A stretch of 64,000 nucleotides of DNA from Psychroserpens algicola (GTDB lineage Bacteria > Bacteroidota > Bacteroidia > Flavobacteriales > Flavobacteriaceae): contig NZ_JACNMJ010000002.1 in assembly GCF_014526325.1 (NCBI RefSeq), positions 434,001 to 498,000 of the forward strand, read 5' to 3'. This document shows, piece after piece, positions 9,746 through 18,221 of the stretch. Below the pieces are notes generated by a model. That model did no database searches. It saw nothing but the letters and a program-made list of their open reading frames with translations, and had not been told where the DNA came from. The position numbers were made by a program, and so were the translations under genes. The number at the start of each line of letters is the position of its first letter. The first letter of the stretch is position 1.

Positions 9746-10463
9746 CTTGACTTTTTATATGATACCTACCATTTTGTACATCCATTAATATCTGATTATA
9801 GACATCTCTATCTACAGGTATAAATTTTATGTTATCACCTGCTTTGGCAAAACATGGGATATCATGATTTGGATTAAAAAATTCTAAAGGTGAATTACCA
9901 ATGATATTCCAGCCTCCCGGACTCGCATTTGGATAAATGCCTGCCTGTGCGCCACCAATTGCAACAGCTCCTTTTTTTATCTGTAATCTCGGACTTACTT
10001 TACGCGGAAAATGCAATCCTTTATCCAATCCGCCCAGATATAAAAAACCAGGTAAAAACCCAACAAAATAAACCGTATAAATTGGTTGCGAATGCAGCTG
10101 AATTATTTGAGATATTGAGCAGTTTTTTTCTTCGGAAATTTCTTCTAAATCTATTCCAAACTCTTTGTCATAACATACAGGAATTTCCCAAAGCTTAAAA
10201 ACGAGTCTGTCTAAGCAATCACGACTAGAATATTCTACTTTAAGCCTCTTTATTTCATCATAGACATTATCTATAGTAGACACATAAATTACTAATAACG
10301 AACTATATGCACTATTTATCTGAACTATATCTTTAATATTAGAATGTTCTAATCGATTTTTAAAACCCAACACATCACGAAGTATATTTTCATTGATATC
10401 TGAAGGCCATTCTACCAAAATTGATCGTTCTGAAAAGTGTCGATATGTGAGATTATAACCCAT
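9732..10463 (-). CDS. pxpB: 5-oxoprolinase subunit PxpB (KipI/AHS1 family)
   Basis: PxpB is the AHS1 subunit of the three-part 5-oxoprolinase; the Bacillus homolog KipI was first known as an inhibitor of the sporulation kinase KinA. Clear signatures are IPVCYDKEFGIDLEEIS, VYFVGFLPGFLYLGGLD, PRLQIKKGAVAIGGAQAGIYP and SPGGWNIIG. The length of 243 residues is normal. It is co-directional with pxpA (8 bp upstream) and overlaps pxpC by 14 bp, so all three subunits should be made together. Confidence 0.94.
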   Translation of the reverse strand: MGYNLTYRHFSERSILVEWPSDINENILRDVLGFKNRLEHSNIKDIVQINSAYSSLLVIYVSTIDNVYDEIKRLKVEYSSRDCLDRLVFKLWEIPVCYDKEFGIDLEEISEEKNCSISQIIQLHSQPIYTVYFVGFLPGFLYLGGLDKGLHFPRKVSPRLQIKKGAVAIGGAQAGIYPNASPGGWNIIGNSPLEFFNPNHDIPCFAKAGDNIKFIPVDRDVYNQILMDVQNGRYHIKSQDVYD

Positions 10464-10471
10464 ACATACTT

Positions 10472-11206
10472 CTAAAAAATTCCAATAGAGTTTTGCTCTA
10501 ATTTCAAGATTAAATCTTTCAGGTTATTGGTAACATTTTTACCGTCACCATGCACACAAAATGTATCCGCTTTTAACTCCACTTCTACTCCATCAATAGC
10601 TGTTACTTTTTGCTCAGAAATTATGTGATAAATCTGTTCAAACATCTGTTCAGAATCCTGTATTAATGCCTTAGGATTTGTTCTAGACACCAAGGTCAAA
10701 TCAGTATTATAATTTCGATCAGCAAACGCTTCATGCCTTACTTTTAAACCTGCATTAGTTGCTATTTGAGAAACAACCGATTGAAATGGAGCATACAATA
10801 ATACAAGAGGTTCAAATCGTTTAACCACATCAACAATGACAGTCGCAGTTTCTTCATCTATAGCAGCAAGATTATACAAAGCGCCATGAGGTTTAATGTG
10901 GTGCAACGGTAAATCTTGTTGATCAAGAATAATTTTTAAACGCTGTACTTGTTTATAAATACTGTCGTGTAAGTCCTCAGGAGACATCTTCATGATTTTT
11001 CGCCCAAAATTCTTTTGATCTGGAAACGACGGATGTGCACCAATTTTAACATCGTGCTTTTTTGCTAACTCAACGACCTCGCGCATGATAGTTTCATTTC
11101 CAGCATGACCACCACAAGCAATATTACAAGACGAGATTAGCGGCATTAATAACGCCTCATTATCAACACCTTCTCCTAAATCACAATTAATATCTATTTT
11201 TATCAC
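10472..11206 (-). CDS. pxpA: 5-oxoprolinase subunit PxpA (LamB/YcsF family)
   Basis: PxpA is the LamB/YcsF-type catalytic subunit of 5-oxoprolinase. It starts with the family signature IDINCDLGEG, then NIACGGHAGN, IGAHPSFPD, IKPHGALYN and the C-terminal FCVHGDGKN. The length of 244 residues is as expected. The start codon is GTG at 11206, 5 bp after the transporter stop. The order transporter-pxpA-pxpB-pxpC matches the ycsG-ycsF-kipI-kipA arrangement known in Bacillus. Confidence 0.94.
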   Translation of the reverse strand: MIKIDINCDLGEGVDNEALLMPLISSCNIACGGHAGNETIMREVVELAKKHDVKIGAHPSFPDQKNFGRKIMKMSPEDLHDSIYKQVQRLKIILDQQDLPLHHIKPHGALYNLAAIDEETATVIVDVVKRFEPLVLLYAPFQSVVSQIATNAGLKVRHEAFADRNYNTDLTLVSRTNPKALIQDSEQMFEQIYHIISEQKVTAIDGVEVELKADTFCVHGDGKNVTNNLKDLILKLEQNSIGIF

Positions 11207-11211
11207 ACTTT

Positions 11212-12438
11212 TTACAATAGGTTGAATACTTTTAAAATACTTTTCACTCCTAAAAATATAGCGATTCCGAAAATCACAAATCCAAGTATATTTTGAATCA
11301 ATGTGTTTTTATATGTTCCTAAGATTGATGTTTTGTTCATAATCCACAGTAAAAACCCAGCAATTACAGGTAATAGCAGTCCATTAGCAACTTGAGCAAA
11401 TTTTATTATTTCAATAGACTTAAAGCCAATAGAGGAAAATAATACTCCCAATCCCAGAATAAACATCCAAACCATTCTAAATCGTTTAGTTTTCATACTA
11501 GAACTCCACCCTAAACATCCTGATGCCACATAAGCAGCTGCCAGTGGAGCAGTAATTGCACTAGTAATTCCGGCTGCAAACAAACCTAAAGACAAAAAGT
11601 AAGATGAATAATGACCAAATAGTGGCTCTAGGCCTTTTGCTAAATCTGCGGCATTAGTAACTTCAGCGGTTTTTATTGCAGCTGCAGAAATAATAATACA
11701 CATAGAGACAATTCCTCCTAAAACCACGGCTATAATAGTATCTTTTCTAGCATGTTTCAAATCTGCTTTATGTTTCCATTTTTCCTTAACCAAAGACGCA
11801 TGCAGAAACAAATTATAAGGTACAACAGTAGTTCCCACTAAAGCGATAACAGTAAGAATATTATCATTAGAAAACTTAGGCACAAACAATCCTTTAATTA
11901 CCTCAGACAGGTTTGGTTTGGTTAAAATAGCTGTAGTTAAAAAAGCAAGACTCATAAGAATCACTAGTGAAACCAGGGCTTTCTCTAAAATTTTATAATT
12001 TCCTATAAACAACAAAATAAAGGCAACTCCACCAATGAGTAATGGAAATACATTCACAGAATGACCAAAAACCAATAACTTTGACTCTCCAAAAACAGCT
12101 TCTAGGCCTAAAACACTACCACTGATATTTCCTGCTTCGTATGCAGCATTACCAATAACGATTGCTGAAAGAATCAATATAATAGCTAACATTTTAACTA
12201 TTGGATTAGAGATCTCAGAAGTAATTATTTCTGATAAACCTTTTTGAGAAATTATACCCAACCTTGCTGACATCTCCTGTAAAACAACAGTGGCTACAAT
12301 AGATAACAGCATTGCCCAAAGCAATGAAAATCCAAAATTCACACCAGCCAAAGTACAAACTGTAACAGTTCCCGGACCAATGAATGCCGCAGCCACTAAT
12401 GGTCCAGGACCAATATGTTTAAACCAGTTTTTAATCAC
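11212..12438 (-). CDS. Nramp-related transporter, YcsG type
   Basis: This is an eleven-helix integral membrane protein of the Nramp fold. The TM1 site that reads DPGN in true metal transporters reads GPGT here (AAFIGPGTVTV), and the TM6 MPH motif reads VPY (VVPYNLFLHASLV). The canonical metal ligands are therefore missing. It is locked in the 5-oxoprolinase operon, so it may carry 5-oxoproline or another substrate rather than Mn2+ or Fe2+. That is inference from context. The start codon is GTG at 12438, overlapping the upstream DUF2891 gene by 8 bp. Confidence 0.88.
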   Translation of the reverse strand: MIKNWFKHIGPGPLVAAAFIGPGTVTVCTLAGVNFGFSLLWAMLLSIVATVVLQEMSARLGIISQKGLSEIITSEISNPIVKMLAIILILSAIVIGNAAYEAGNISGSVLGLEAVFGESKLLVFGHSVNVFPLLIGGVAFILLFIGNYKILEKALVSLVILMSLAFLTTAILTKPNLSEVIKGLFVPKFSNDNILTVIALVGTTVVPYNLFLHASLVKEKWKHKADLKHARKDTIIAVVLGGIVSMCIIISAAAIKTAEVTNAADLAKGLEPLFGHYSSYFLSLGLFAAGITSAITAPLAAAYVASGCLGWSSSMKTKRFRMVWMFILGLGVLFSSIGFKSIEIIKFAQVANGLLLPVIAGFLLWIMNKTSILGTYKNTLIQNILGFVIFGIAIFLGVKSILKVFNLL

Positions 12439-13549
12439 GTTCTACAGCGTTTAATGCATAAATAGCAAAGCTTCCCAGCCAATGACCTCCTTCGTAGCTA
12501 TCTCCTACAATATTAGGCAAGGAATAATTAATATGCTGATTTGCAATAGTTTTAAGATGGTTATATTCTGGTAAATCTCGAGCAATTTCATATAAACTCC
12601 ATGCTCTTGAAAAATTAACACCATCTAAATGCACAAGTTTACCATCGGTTCTATCATTAACTTTTCCAGGTTCTAAATTGAAGCTATCATCAATTAACTG
12701 TGGAAGAAAATCATTGAGCCAGATTTTAAAATCTTCTTTAGGCATGACGCGCTTCATCAATGCAGCTTCTTCAAAACAAGGCGACAAAAAATCAAATCCG
12801 CCTGGCTCCCATGTTAAAGGGCAATTAGCATCAGTTGCATAAAAATCTTTAGCACGTTGCTCAATTAAAGATTGAAGTTGCTCATTCCCAACAGTTTTTG
12901 TATAATCATAAGCAAATGATAATCCGAACGCTGTATTTGTATGTTCTCCTACCCGAATTGGGTAATTCAATTTTGGCAGAAACTCCAAATACATTTCAAC
13001 AATCAAATCGGTAAGCGGTTGTAAATTAACTTCCAGCTCGCGTGCTATAGGAGCGTCCCAAGTGTGTAATTCTTCAGCAAGCTTAAGCAACCAGGCCCAG
13101 CCATAGGTGCGCTCATAACTTTTATTATATTGTCCGAAAAAATAAGTGACTTCAGCTTCTATATTGGCTTTTGACATATTTTCTCGAAGCATTCTTTTGG
13201 CATCCTCAGCATTTTGAAGATTAGGATACTGCTTCAATAAACGCACTAAACTCCAATGCCCATGAACTGCCGAGTGCCAATCAAAACACCCATAGAATGC
13301 AGGATGCAACTGCTGAGGCGACTGCAAATCGGTATCACTCCCTATGATTTGATTAAGCTTATTGGGATATTCGGTTTGGATACAATGAATGGGCAATTGC
13401 GCCAAACGATTAGCTTGCTCTAAATCGATTGTCGGTATTTTTACTTGCTCAATTTTTGTTTTAACCTCTGGTGTTTTAATTTTTTGTTCTTCGGAAGTAT
13501 TGCAAGCTAAAATCATAAGTGCAATACAAAGGATGTAATAGTTTTTCAT
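12431..13549 (-). CDS. DUF2891-family lipoprotein
   Basis: The protein has a lipoprotein signal peptide with Cys16 (MILACNTSEE), then a region matching DUF2891: HPAFYGCFDWHSAVHGHWSLVRLL, a TYGWAWLLKL segment, GEHTNTAFGLSFAYDY and GGHWLGSFAIYAL near the end. The conserved Trp/His motifs suggest an alpha/alpha-barrel enzyme, but no activity is known to me. It should sit in a membrane facing the periplasm. It overlaps the transporter gene by 8 bp and is the first gene of the 5-oxoprolinase operon, implying a linked role such as releasing the substrate. Confidence 0.85.
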   Translation of the reverse strand: MKNYYILCIALMILACNTSEEQKIKTPEVKTKIEQVKIPTIDLEQANRLAQLPIHCIQTEYPNKLNQIIGSDTDLQSPQQLHPAFYGCFDWHSAVHGHWSLVRLLKQYPNLQNAEDAKRMLRENMSKANIEAEVTYFFGQYNKSYERTYGWAWLLKLAEELHTWDAPIARELEVNLQPLTDLIVEMYLEFLPKLNYPIRVGEHTNTAFGLSFAYDYTKTVGNEQLQSLIEQRAKDFYATDANCPLTWEPGGFDFLSPCFEEAALMKRVMPKEDFKIWLNDFLPQLIDDSFNLEPGKVNDRTDGKLVHLDGVNFSRAWSLYEIARDLPEYNHLKTIANQHINYSLPNIVGDSYEGGHWLGSFAIYALNAVERD

Positions 13550-13618
13550 GTTATAAATTTAAGATTTTAAAGCATAACATGATTAAGAGAATTTTGCTTT
13601 TCTAGAATTATTCAACCT

Positions 13619-13828
13619 AACCAATCCTCACGATTCATACTAGGTATTGAATGGCTTCGGAAATGTGACTTCCTTTGATTGATTCTGTACCTTCAAAATC
13701 GGCAATTGTTCTGTATACTTTTAACCTTAATATATCAATGCGATTAAGTAATGGTACGGAAATCTTACTCAAACACCCTTACATTTCCGTAGATGAAGAC
13801 CTTACAGCTACATTTAGATTCTTAAAAG
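13619..13828 (-). pseudogene. Decayed comM fragment with internal deletion
   Basis: Two blocks match the 3' half of the intact comM gene at 24413-25951, in the same orientation. Block 1 (about 13619-13722) aligns to 24420-24526, which encodes the C-terminus. Block 2 (about 13729-13828) aligns to 24783-24885. The roughly 255 bp between them in comM are missing here, and scattered substitutions and 1-3 bp indels break the frame. Shared runs such as GAATGGCTTCGGAAATGTGA leave no doubt about homology. It carries no start or ATPase motifs and is not expected to make a protein. Confidence 0.88.
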
Positions 13829-13908
13829 TAAGTTTTAGCCTTATATTTTGTAATACAAAACCATACCCAAATTTCTCTTTATATAATTACATTGCCTAAA
13901 AATGTAAT

Positions 13909-14631
13909 GTGACAAATTGTGTAATAATAGAAAATGATACTGATACTGTTGAGATCATAAAGACAGTAGGCAATGACTTCGATGAAATCTCTTTTACAGA
14001 AATACATGAAGATCAGGAAGCTGCATTAAATTTTATTTTAAAACACAAACCAGAACTTGTCATTATTAATATTGAAACAAAATATATTAATTTTATAGAA
14101 TTTCTATTTGAAATCGGTTTATACAGTGAAAACAGACCAAACTTTATTGCAATTTCTAATTCAAAACTTAAAGCTTTTGATTCTTACAAATACGACTGTG
14201 TAGATTTTATATTGAAACCTCTAACTGAACTATCAACAAGAAAGAGCCTCTTAAAATATCAAAAAAAACATCCTAACAGTAAAATTGAAACTATATGTTT
14301 GAAATCATATAAAGATTATCAATACCTCAATATTGATGATATACTATACTTGAAAGCTGATAATAATACTACAGATTTTTATATGTCTGACGGCAGGCTT
14401 ATCGGAGCATACAAAACTTTAAAAGTATTTGAAAACTCTTTACCAAAAACCTTTTTAAGAATACACAAAAGCTACATCATAAATAAAAAATGCATTTCAA
14501 GAATTCATTACGGCAAATCCATTTGCATTATTGACAATGAACATGAAATACCTTTTACCAAAACATTTATTGATAATGTAGATCTGATTAATAGTGAGCT
14601 ATCAAAGAACACTATGATTACACTCAATTAA
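13909..14631 (+). CDS. LytTR-type regulator with atypical receiver
   Basis: The protein has 240 residues: an N-terminal receiver-like domain (1-115) and a C-terminal LytTR DNA-binding domain (about 130-235, with YLKADNNTTDFY, FLRIHKSYIINKKCI). The position normally holding the phospho-acceptor Asp is Asn54 (VIINIE instead of VFLDI), although the switch lysine in DFILKPL is kept. It is therefore probably not controlled by ordinary phosphorylation. The start is GTG at 13909; the overlapping ATG is followed at once by a stop. It precedes a small lipoprotein and a TPR histidine kinase on the same strand. Confidence 0.85.
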   Translation: MTNCVIIENDTDTVEIIKTVGNDFDEISFTEIHEDQEAALNFILKHKPELVIINIETKYINFIEFLFEIGLYSENRPNFIAISNSKLKAFDSYKYDCVDFILKPLTELSTRKSLLKYQKKHPNSKIETICLKSYKDYQYLNIDDILYLKADNNTTDFYMSDGRLIGAYKTLKVFENSLPKTFLRIHKSYIINKKCISRIHYGKSICIIDNEHEIPFTKTFIDNVDLINSELSKNTMITLN

Positions 14632-14843
14632 TTTTCCCTATGAAAAAGTGGCATTTCACTCACAGACGTGTAGTATTCACTATAATTACTTATGTTTCTT
14701 AGCTAGCTTAGAAGAAGCTTACTATTTTAGCTAGTGAATATTCACATGCGTAACATTATTAACGCATAACTGTGCACAATTTTAAAAAACAGAGCTGTAT
14801 TTACAGCCTACATAACCATTAACTAATTTTAAAATTTTGTAAC

Positions 14844-14993
14844 ATGAAAAGATTAAAACTTTTATTTCTATTTTCTTTATTACTAATTTCATTAATGGCA
14901 TTGTCTTGCACACCACCAGCACTAGATGATACTATAGAAAACGTCCAAGCAACTGGAGAAGACGATGCCGTTGATGATGGAAGCAAAGATTAG
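14844..14993 (+). CDS. 49-residue acidic lipoprotein
   Basis: This short gene begins ATG AAA AGA and ends TAG at 14993. Residues 1-21 form a lipoprotein signal peptide with lipobox MALSC and lipidation site Cys22. The mature part is only about 28 residues and strongly acidic (PPALDDTIENV, GEDDAVDDGSKD). A terminator follows 20 nt after the stop, so it can form its own abundant transcript. It sits directly upstream of a TPR sensor kinase. I do not recognise a named family, but similar tiny lipoproteins beside kinases occur in Flavobacteriaceae, as I recall. Confidence 0.75.
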   Translation: MKRLKLLFLFSLLLISLMALSCTPPALDDTIENVQATGEDDAVDDGSKD

Positions 14994-15013
14994 CAAATCT
15001 TAATTATACAATT

Positions 15014-15049
15014 AAAAAGTCTTTAATGTTTTTATTAAAGGCTTTTTTA
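15014..15049 (+). terminator. Rho-independent terminator after small lipoprotein
   Basis: The stem AAAAAG-t-CTTTAAT pairs with ATTAAAG-g-CTTTTT, ending in a run of six T. It lies between the 49-residue lipoprotein and the kinase gene, so it probably limits read-through into the kinase. Confidence 0.8.
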
Positions 15050-15075
15050 TAGCTTTGTTTTAATTTGACATCATT

Positions 15076-17100
15076 TTGAACTTCAATTATATAAGAACAC
15101 TAATTATAATAACAACCTTAGTTTTTATTTTGCAATCCTGCACTAAAAATGAAAAAGAGGCTGATCTTATTAAATTCAAAATTCAAAATGATAGTATAAA
15201 TACGTGGCTTAAGCAATCAAAAGATGATAGTTATTCTTTAGAAAAAAGAAAAGAGCTTCTTAATAAGTGTTATCAGAACATTAAATCATCAGAAATTGAC
15301 ACCTTACTACCAAGAAGTTTAAGTGTTTTAGCATATCAATATTTAAAACTTGGTGACACAATTTTATTCAAAAAAAGAAACCAAGAAGCCTTATTAATTG
15401 CTAGTAAAGCTAAAGATTCTTATGCTTTAGGAGATATTTATTGGAATTATGCAAGTTACTACAATAAACTTCAAGAGTACGATAGCGCTTATTATCATTT
15501 TGATTTATCCTATAATTATTTTGATAAAAGCGGATTTATCTTCGAAGCTGCAAAAACCCAATATGGAATGGCCTTTATCAAAGGACGTTACAAAGATTAT
15601 TCTGGGAGTGAAGTTTTGATTTTCAAAGCCATAGATAAATTTGAAAAAATAAACAGCCCTAAATCTTTATTTTCTTGTTATAACCACTTAGGGACGTTGC
15701 AAAATGATATATACGAATATGACAAATCTTTATTTTATTACAATAAAGCCTTGGAGTACAAAGAAAACAAAACCCAATATGCAGCAATTGAAAATAACAT
15801 AGGTAACACCTATTTAAAAAAAGGGGATTATGCAAAAGCTATAGATCACTTCAATAATGTTTTGAATATTAAAAATTTAAAATCTACAAATACAATTCAT
15901 TATGCTAGAGTCTTGAGCAATAAAGCATATGCAAAACTTTTAAAGAAAGATACTCTTAATATTGAGAAAGAGCTTCATGAAGCTTTGCACATAAGAGATA
16001 GTTTAAATAACAAAGGTGGTATTATAATTAGTAAAATTCATTTAGCACATTTTTTTGCATATAAACGAGATACGATTGCTGCCATCAACTCTGCCAAAGC
16101 AGCAAATGCTCTTGCTAAAGAACTTAAAAATAGCAGAGATTACTTAGAGAGCTTAAATTTATTAGCAAAATTAGATACTCAACACACTTCAGAGTATTTG
16201 AAAAATCATATTAGATATAGTGATAGTATCCAAATTGTCGATCGAAAAATTCAAAATAAATTTACACGAATTGCCTACGAGACCGATGAATATATTCAGG
16301 AGACTAAGCGTTTATCTAGGCAAAAAATATGGATATTATTAAGCAGCTTTGGATTAATTTCTATACTTTCATTATTATATTTTATTAAAGTTGAAAAATC
16401 AAAGAATGAGAAATTACTTTTTGAAAACAATGAACAAAAAGCCAATGAACAAATTTATTTGATTGCGCTGAAACAACAAGAAAAGTTAGAAGTAGAAAAA
16501 ATTAAAGAGCGTAATAGAATAGCCGAAGAATTACATGATGGTATTCTAGGTAAATTATTCGGGACCAGAATTGGTTTAGGTTTTTTAGATATTGAAGCTA
16601 ATAATGAGATTAAGGAGCAGTATCAATTATTTTTAGATGAACTACAAGATATAGAAAAAGAAATACGGGAAGTTTCTCATAGATTAAGCGATAATATCGA
16701 CAGTACACAAATTAGCTTTACAAAAATTGTTAATCAACTTATTATAAATAACAGTAAAATAGGAAGTTTTGAATATGAGCTTAGTTTTGATGAAAACATT
16801 GATTGGAGAAAAATTAATGAACAAATTAAAGTAAATCTCTATAAGATTTTACAAGAGGCTCTACAAAATATCATAAAATATGCATCTGCTAAACATGTAA
16901 GTGTTATATTTTTCACTTCTGATGATGAAGACTTAGAAATAACAATACAAGATGATGGTATAGGTTTTAACATTAAGCAAAAGAAAAAAGGGATTGGTTT
17001 AAAAAACATGAAATCTAGAATAAAGAAATTAAACGGGTCATTTAATATTTATTCTGAATATGGAAATGGTACAACAATCAAAATTCTAATTCCTATTTAA
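15076..17100 (+). CDS. TPR-containing sensor histidine kinase (lipoprotein signal)
   Basis: The protein has 674 residues. It has an N-terminal lipobox (LQSC, Cys22), then a periplasmic array of TPR repeats (about 60-390, e.g. YDKSLFYYNKALEYKE and DYAKAIDHFNNVLNIK), a transmembrane helix (about 416-437), a HisKA_3 domain with phospho-acceptor His487 (AEELHDGILGKLFG) and a HATPase_c domain (LQEALQNIIKYASA; DDGIGFN; IGLKNMKSR). The start codon is TTG at 15076; no nearer ATG fits. It is followed after 10 bp by a LuxR-type response regulator, its natural partner. The TPR domain probably senses a peptide or envelope signal. Confidence 0.92.
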   Translation: MNFNYIRTLIIITTLVFILQSCTKNEKEADLIKFKIQNDSINTWLKQSKDDSYSLEKRKELLNKCYQNIKSSEIDTLLPRSLSVLAYQYLKLGDTILFKKRNQEALLIASKAKDSYALGDIYWNYASYYNKLQEYDSAYYHFDLSYNYFDKSGFIFEAAKTQYGMAFIKGRYKDYSGSEVLIFKAIDKFEKINSPKSLFSCYNHLGTLQNDIYEYDKSLFYYNKALEYKENKTQYAAIENNIGNTYLKKGDYAKAIDHFNNVLNIKNLKSTNTIHYARVLSNKAYAKLLKKDTLNIEKELHEALHIRDSLNNKGGIIISKIHLAHFFAYKRDTIAAINSAKAANALAKELKNSRDYLESLNLLAKLDTQHTSEYLKNHIRYSDSIQIVDRKIQNKFTRIAYETDEYIQETKRLSRQKIWILLSSFGLISILSLLYFIKVEKSKNEKLLFENNEQKANEQIYLIALKQQEKLEVEKIKERNRIAEELHDGILGKLFGTRIGLGFLDIEANNEIKEQYQLFLDELQDIEKEIREVSHRLSDNIDSTQISFTKIVNQLIINNSKIGSFEYELSFDENIDWRKINEQIKVNLYKILQEALQNIIKYASAKHVSVIFFTSDDEDLEITIQDDGIGFNIKQKKKGIGLKNMKSRIKKLNGSFNIYSEYGNGTTIKILIPI

Positions 17101-17110
17101 ATGATTTAAA

Positions 17111-17794
17111 ATGGAAAATATAAAATATTAAGTACTGATAGTCGATGACCATCCCTTGATTATTGAATCTTATAAAACAGCTCTTAAGTATTACGGTAAA
17201 GAAAATGATTCTATTTTATTTTTGGTACATACTGCTAATGACTGTGACAGTGGATATGAGTTGATAAATGACTTCTATAAAAAAAAGAAATATCCCGATA
17301 TAGTCTTTTTGGATATTCAATTACCTCCATCCAGTGATGGAAAAATTTTATCGGGTGAAGATTTAGGATTGAAAATAAAAAAACTTTTACCTAGTACAAA
17401 AATTATCGTTTCTACTACGTTCAATGACAACTATAGAATTCATAGTATTTTTAAAAGCTTGTATCCAGATGGTTTTTTAATTAAAAATGATATCACTCCC
17501 AAAAAGCTCATTGAGGCTATTGATGTCGTTATCAATGATCCACCCTATTATACCAAAACCATTGTCAAATTATTAAGTAAACAAGTTGCGAACGATTTCT
17601 TATTAGATAGTATCGATAGACAAATTCTTTATGAACTATCAATCGGTACAAGAATGAAAGATCTACCTGATGTGATTCCCCTTTCTATTGCTGGAATCGA
17701 AAAAAGAAAACGACATCTCAAAACCGTTTTTAATACCCATAGCACTGATGATAAAGAACTCTTATTAAAAGCAAAAGAAAAAGGGTTTATATAA
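17111..17794 (+). pseudogene. LuxR/NarL-type response regulator with in-frame stop at codon 7
   Basis: Reading from ATG 17111 gives MENIKY, then TAA (17129-17131), then VLIVDDHPLIIESYK, the normal start of a receiver domain, in the same frame. The rest is intact: phospho-acceptor Asp68 in VFLDIQLPP and a helix-turn-helix region (LSIGTRMKDLPDVIPLSIAGIEKRKRHLKTVF). The gene is either a nonsense mutant, a sequencing error, or starts at a rare codon after the stop (CTG at 17135 keeps the acidic pair). The TTG at 17156 would delete that pair. It is the natural partner of the upstream TPR kinase. Confidence 0.72.
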
Positions 17795-17799
17795 AACAT

Positions 17800-17830
17800 A
17801 AAAAAGTAAGGTTTAGCCTTACTTTTTTTA
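17800..17830 (+). terminator. Rho-independent terminator after response regulator
   Basis: AAAAAGTAAGG pairs with CCTTACTTTTT around a 5-nt loop and runs into seven T. It begins just after the response regulator stop and closes the kinase/regulator transcript. Confidence 0.88.
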
Positions 17831-17832
17831 TG

Positions 17833-18221
17833 ATTGAAAATCAATGTGCTCAGAATTTAAACTCTAATTTAGCACTATAACAAAATCACATAAACACCTC
17901 ATTATCATTAAATTAAAATTGAATTGCGCATAAAATCTTTTGACCTTTTTCATGTTCAATCTTATGCAATAATTGAATAAACAGAAAGATAATCTGATTA
18001 CATATCAACCAGATTAATATAGATTAGATCAAACACAAATTCTAATTGAAGATTCAAAATTAATACATGTATTGAGTGAAGATAAATGTATGGAATGTGA
18101 GTTATGCTAAAAAAAATCTACAGTTGATTCTATCAATAAAATAGTTAAGACCATACAGTCGGAATAGCCGAAACAGCGACTTAAAAAACTGAAAGTAGGT
18201 AGTATTAAAAATTATTTAATT
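17833..18221. other. Non-coding gap before exported peptide gene
   Basis: These 389 bp carry no gene I can support. The minus strand shows only short open stretches. On the plus strand a short open piece at about 18022-18110 ends in codons for CMECELC, but it has no start codon and no partner, so it may be chance or a gene remnant. The 40 bp before 18222 are A/T-rich and probably hold the promoter for the peptide gene; no clear TAnnTTTG is visible. Confidence 0.5.

Noticed and set aside
8891-11206. Annotating the pxp genes as sporulation kinase inhibitor genes (kipI/kipA)
   Set aside because: There is no KinA system expected in this phylum; the three-subunit 5-oxoprolinase function fits better.
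13675-13899. 74-residue open frame on the plus strand
   Set aside because: It lies inside the decayed comM fragment on the opposite strand; its sequence is explained by that remnant.
17156-17794. Start of the response regulator at TTG 17156
   Set aside because: This would remove the VDD acidic residues needed by a receiver; the homologous sequence clearly begins before it, interrupted by TAA.
18022-18110. Short stretch ending in CMECELC codons
   Set aside because: There is no start codon and it is too short to judge; kept only as a note in the gap entry.
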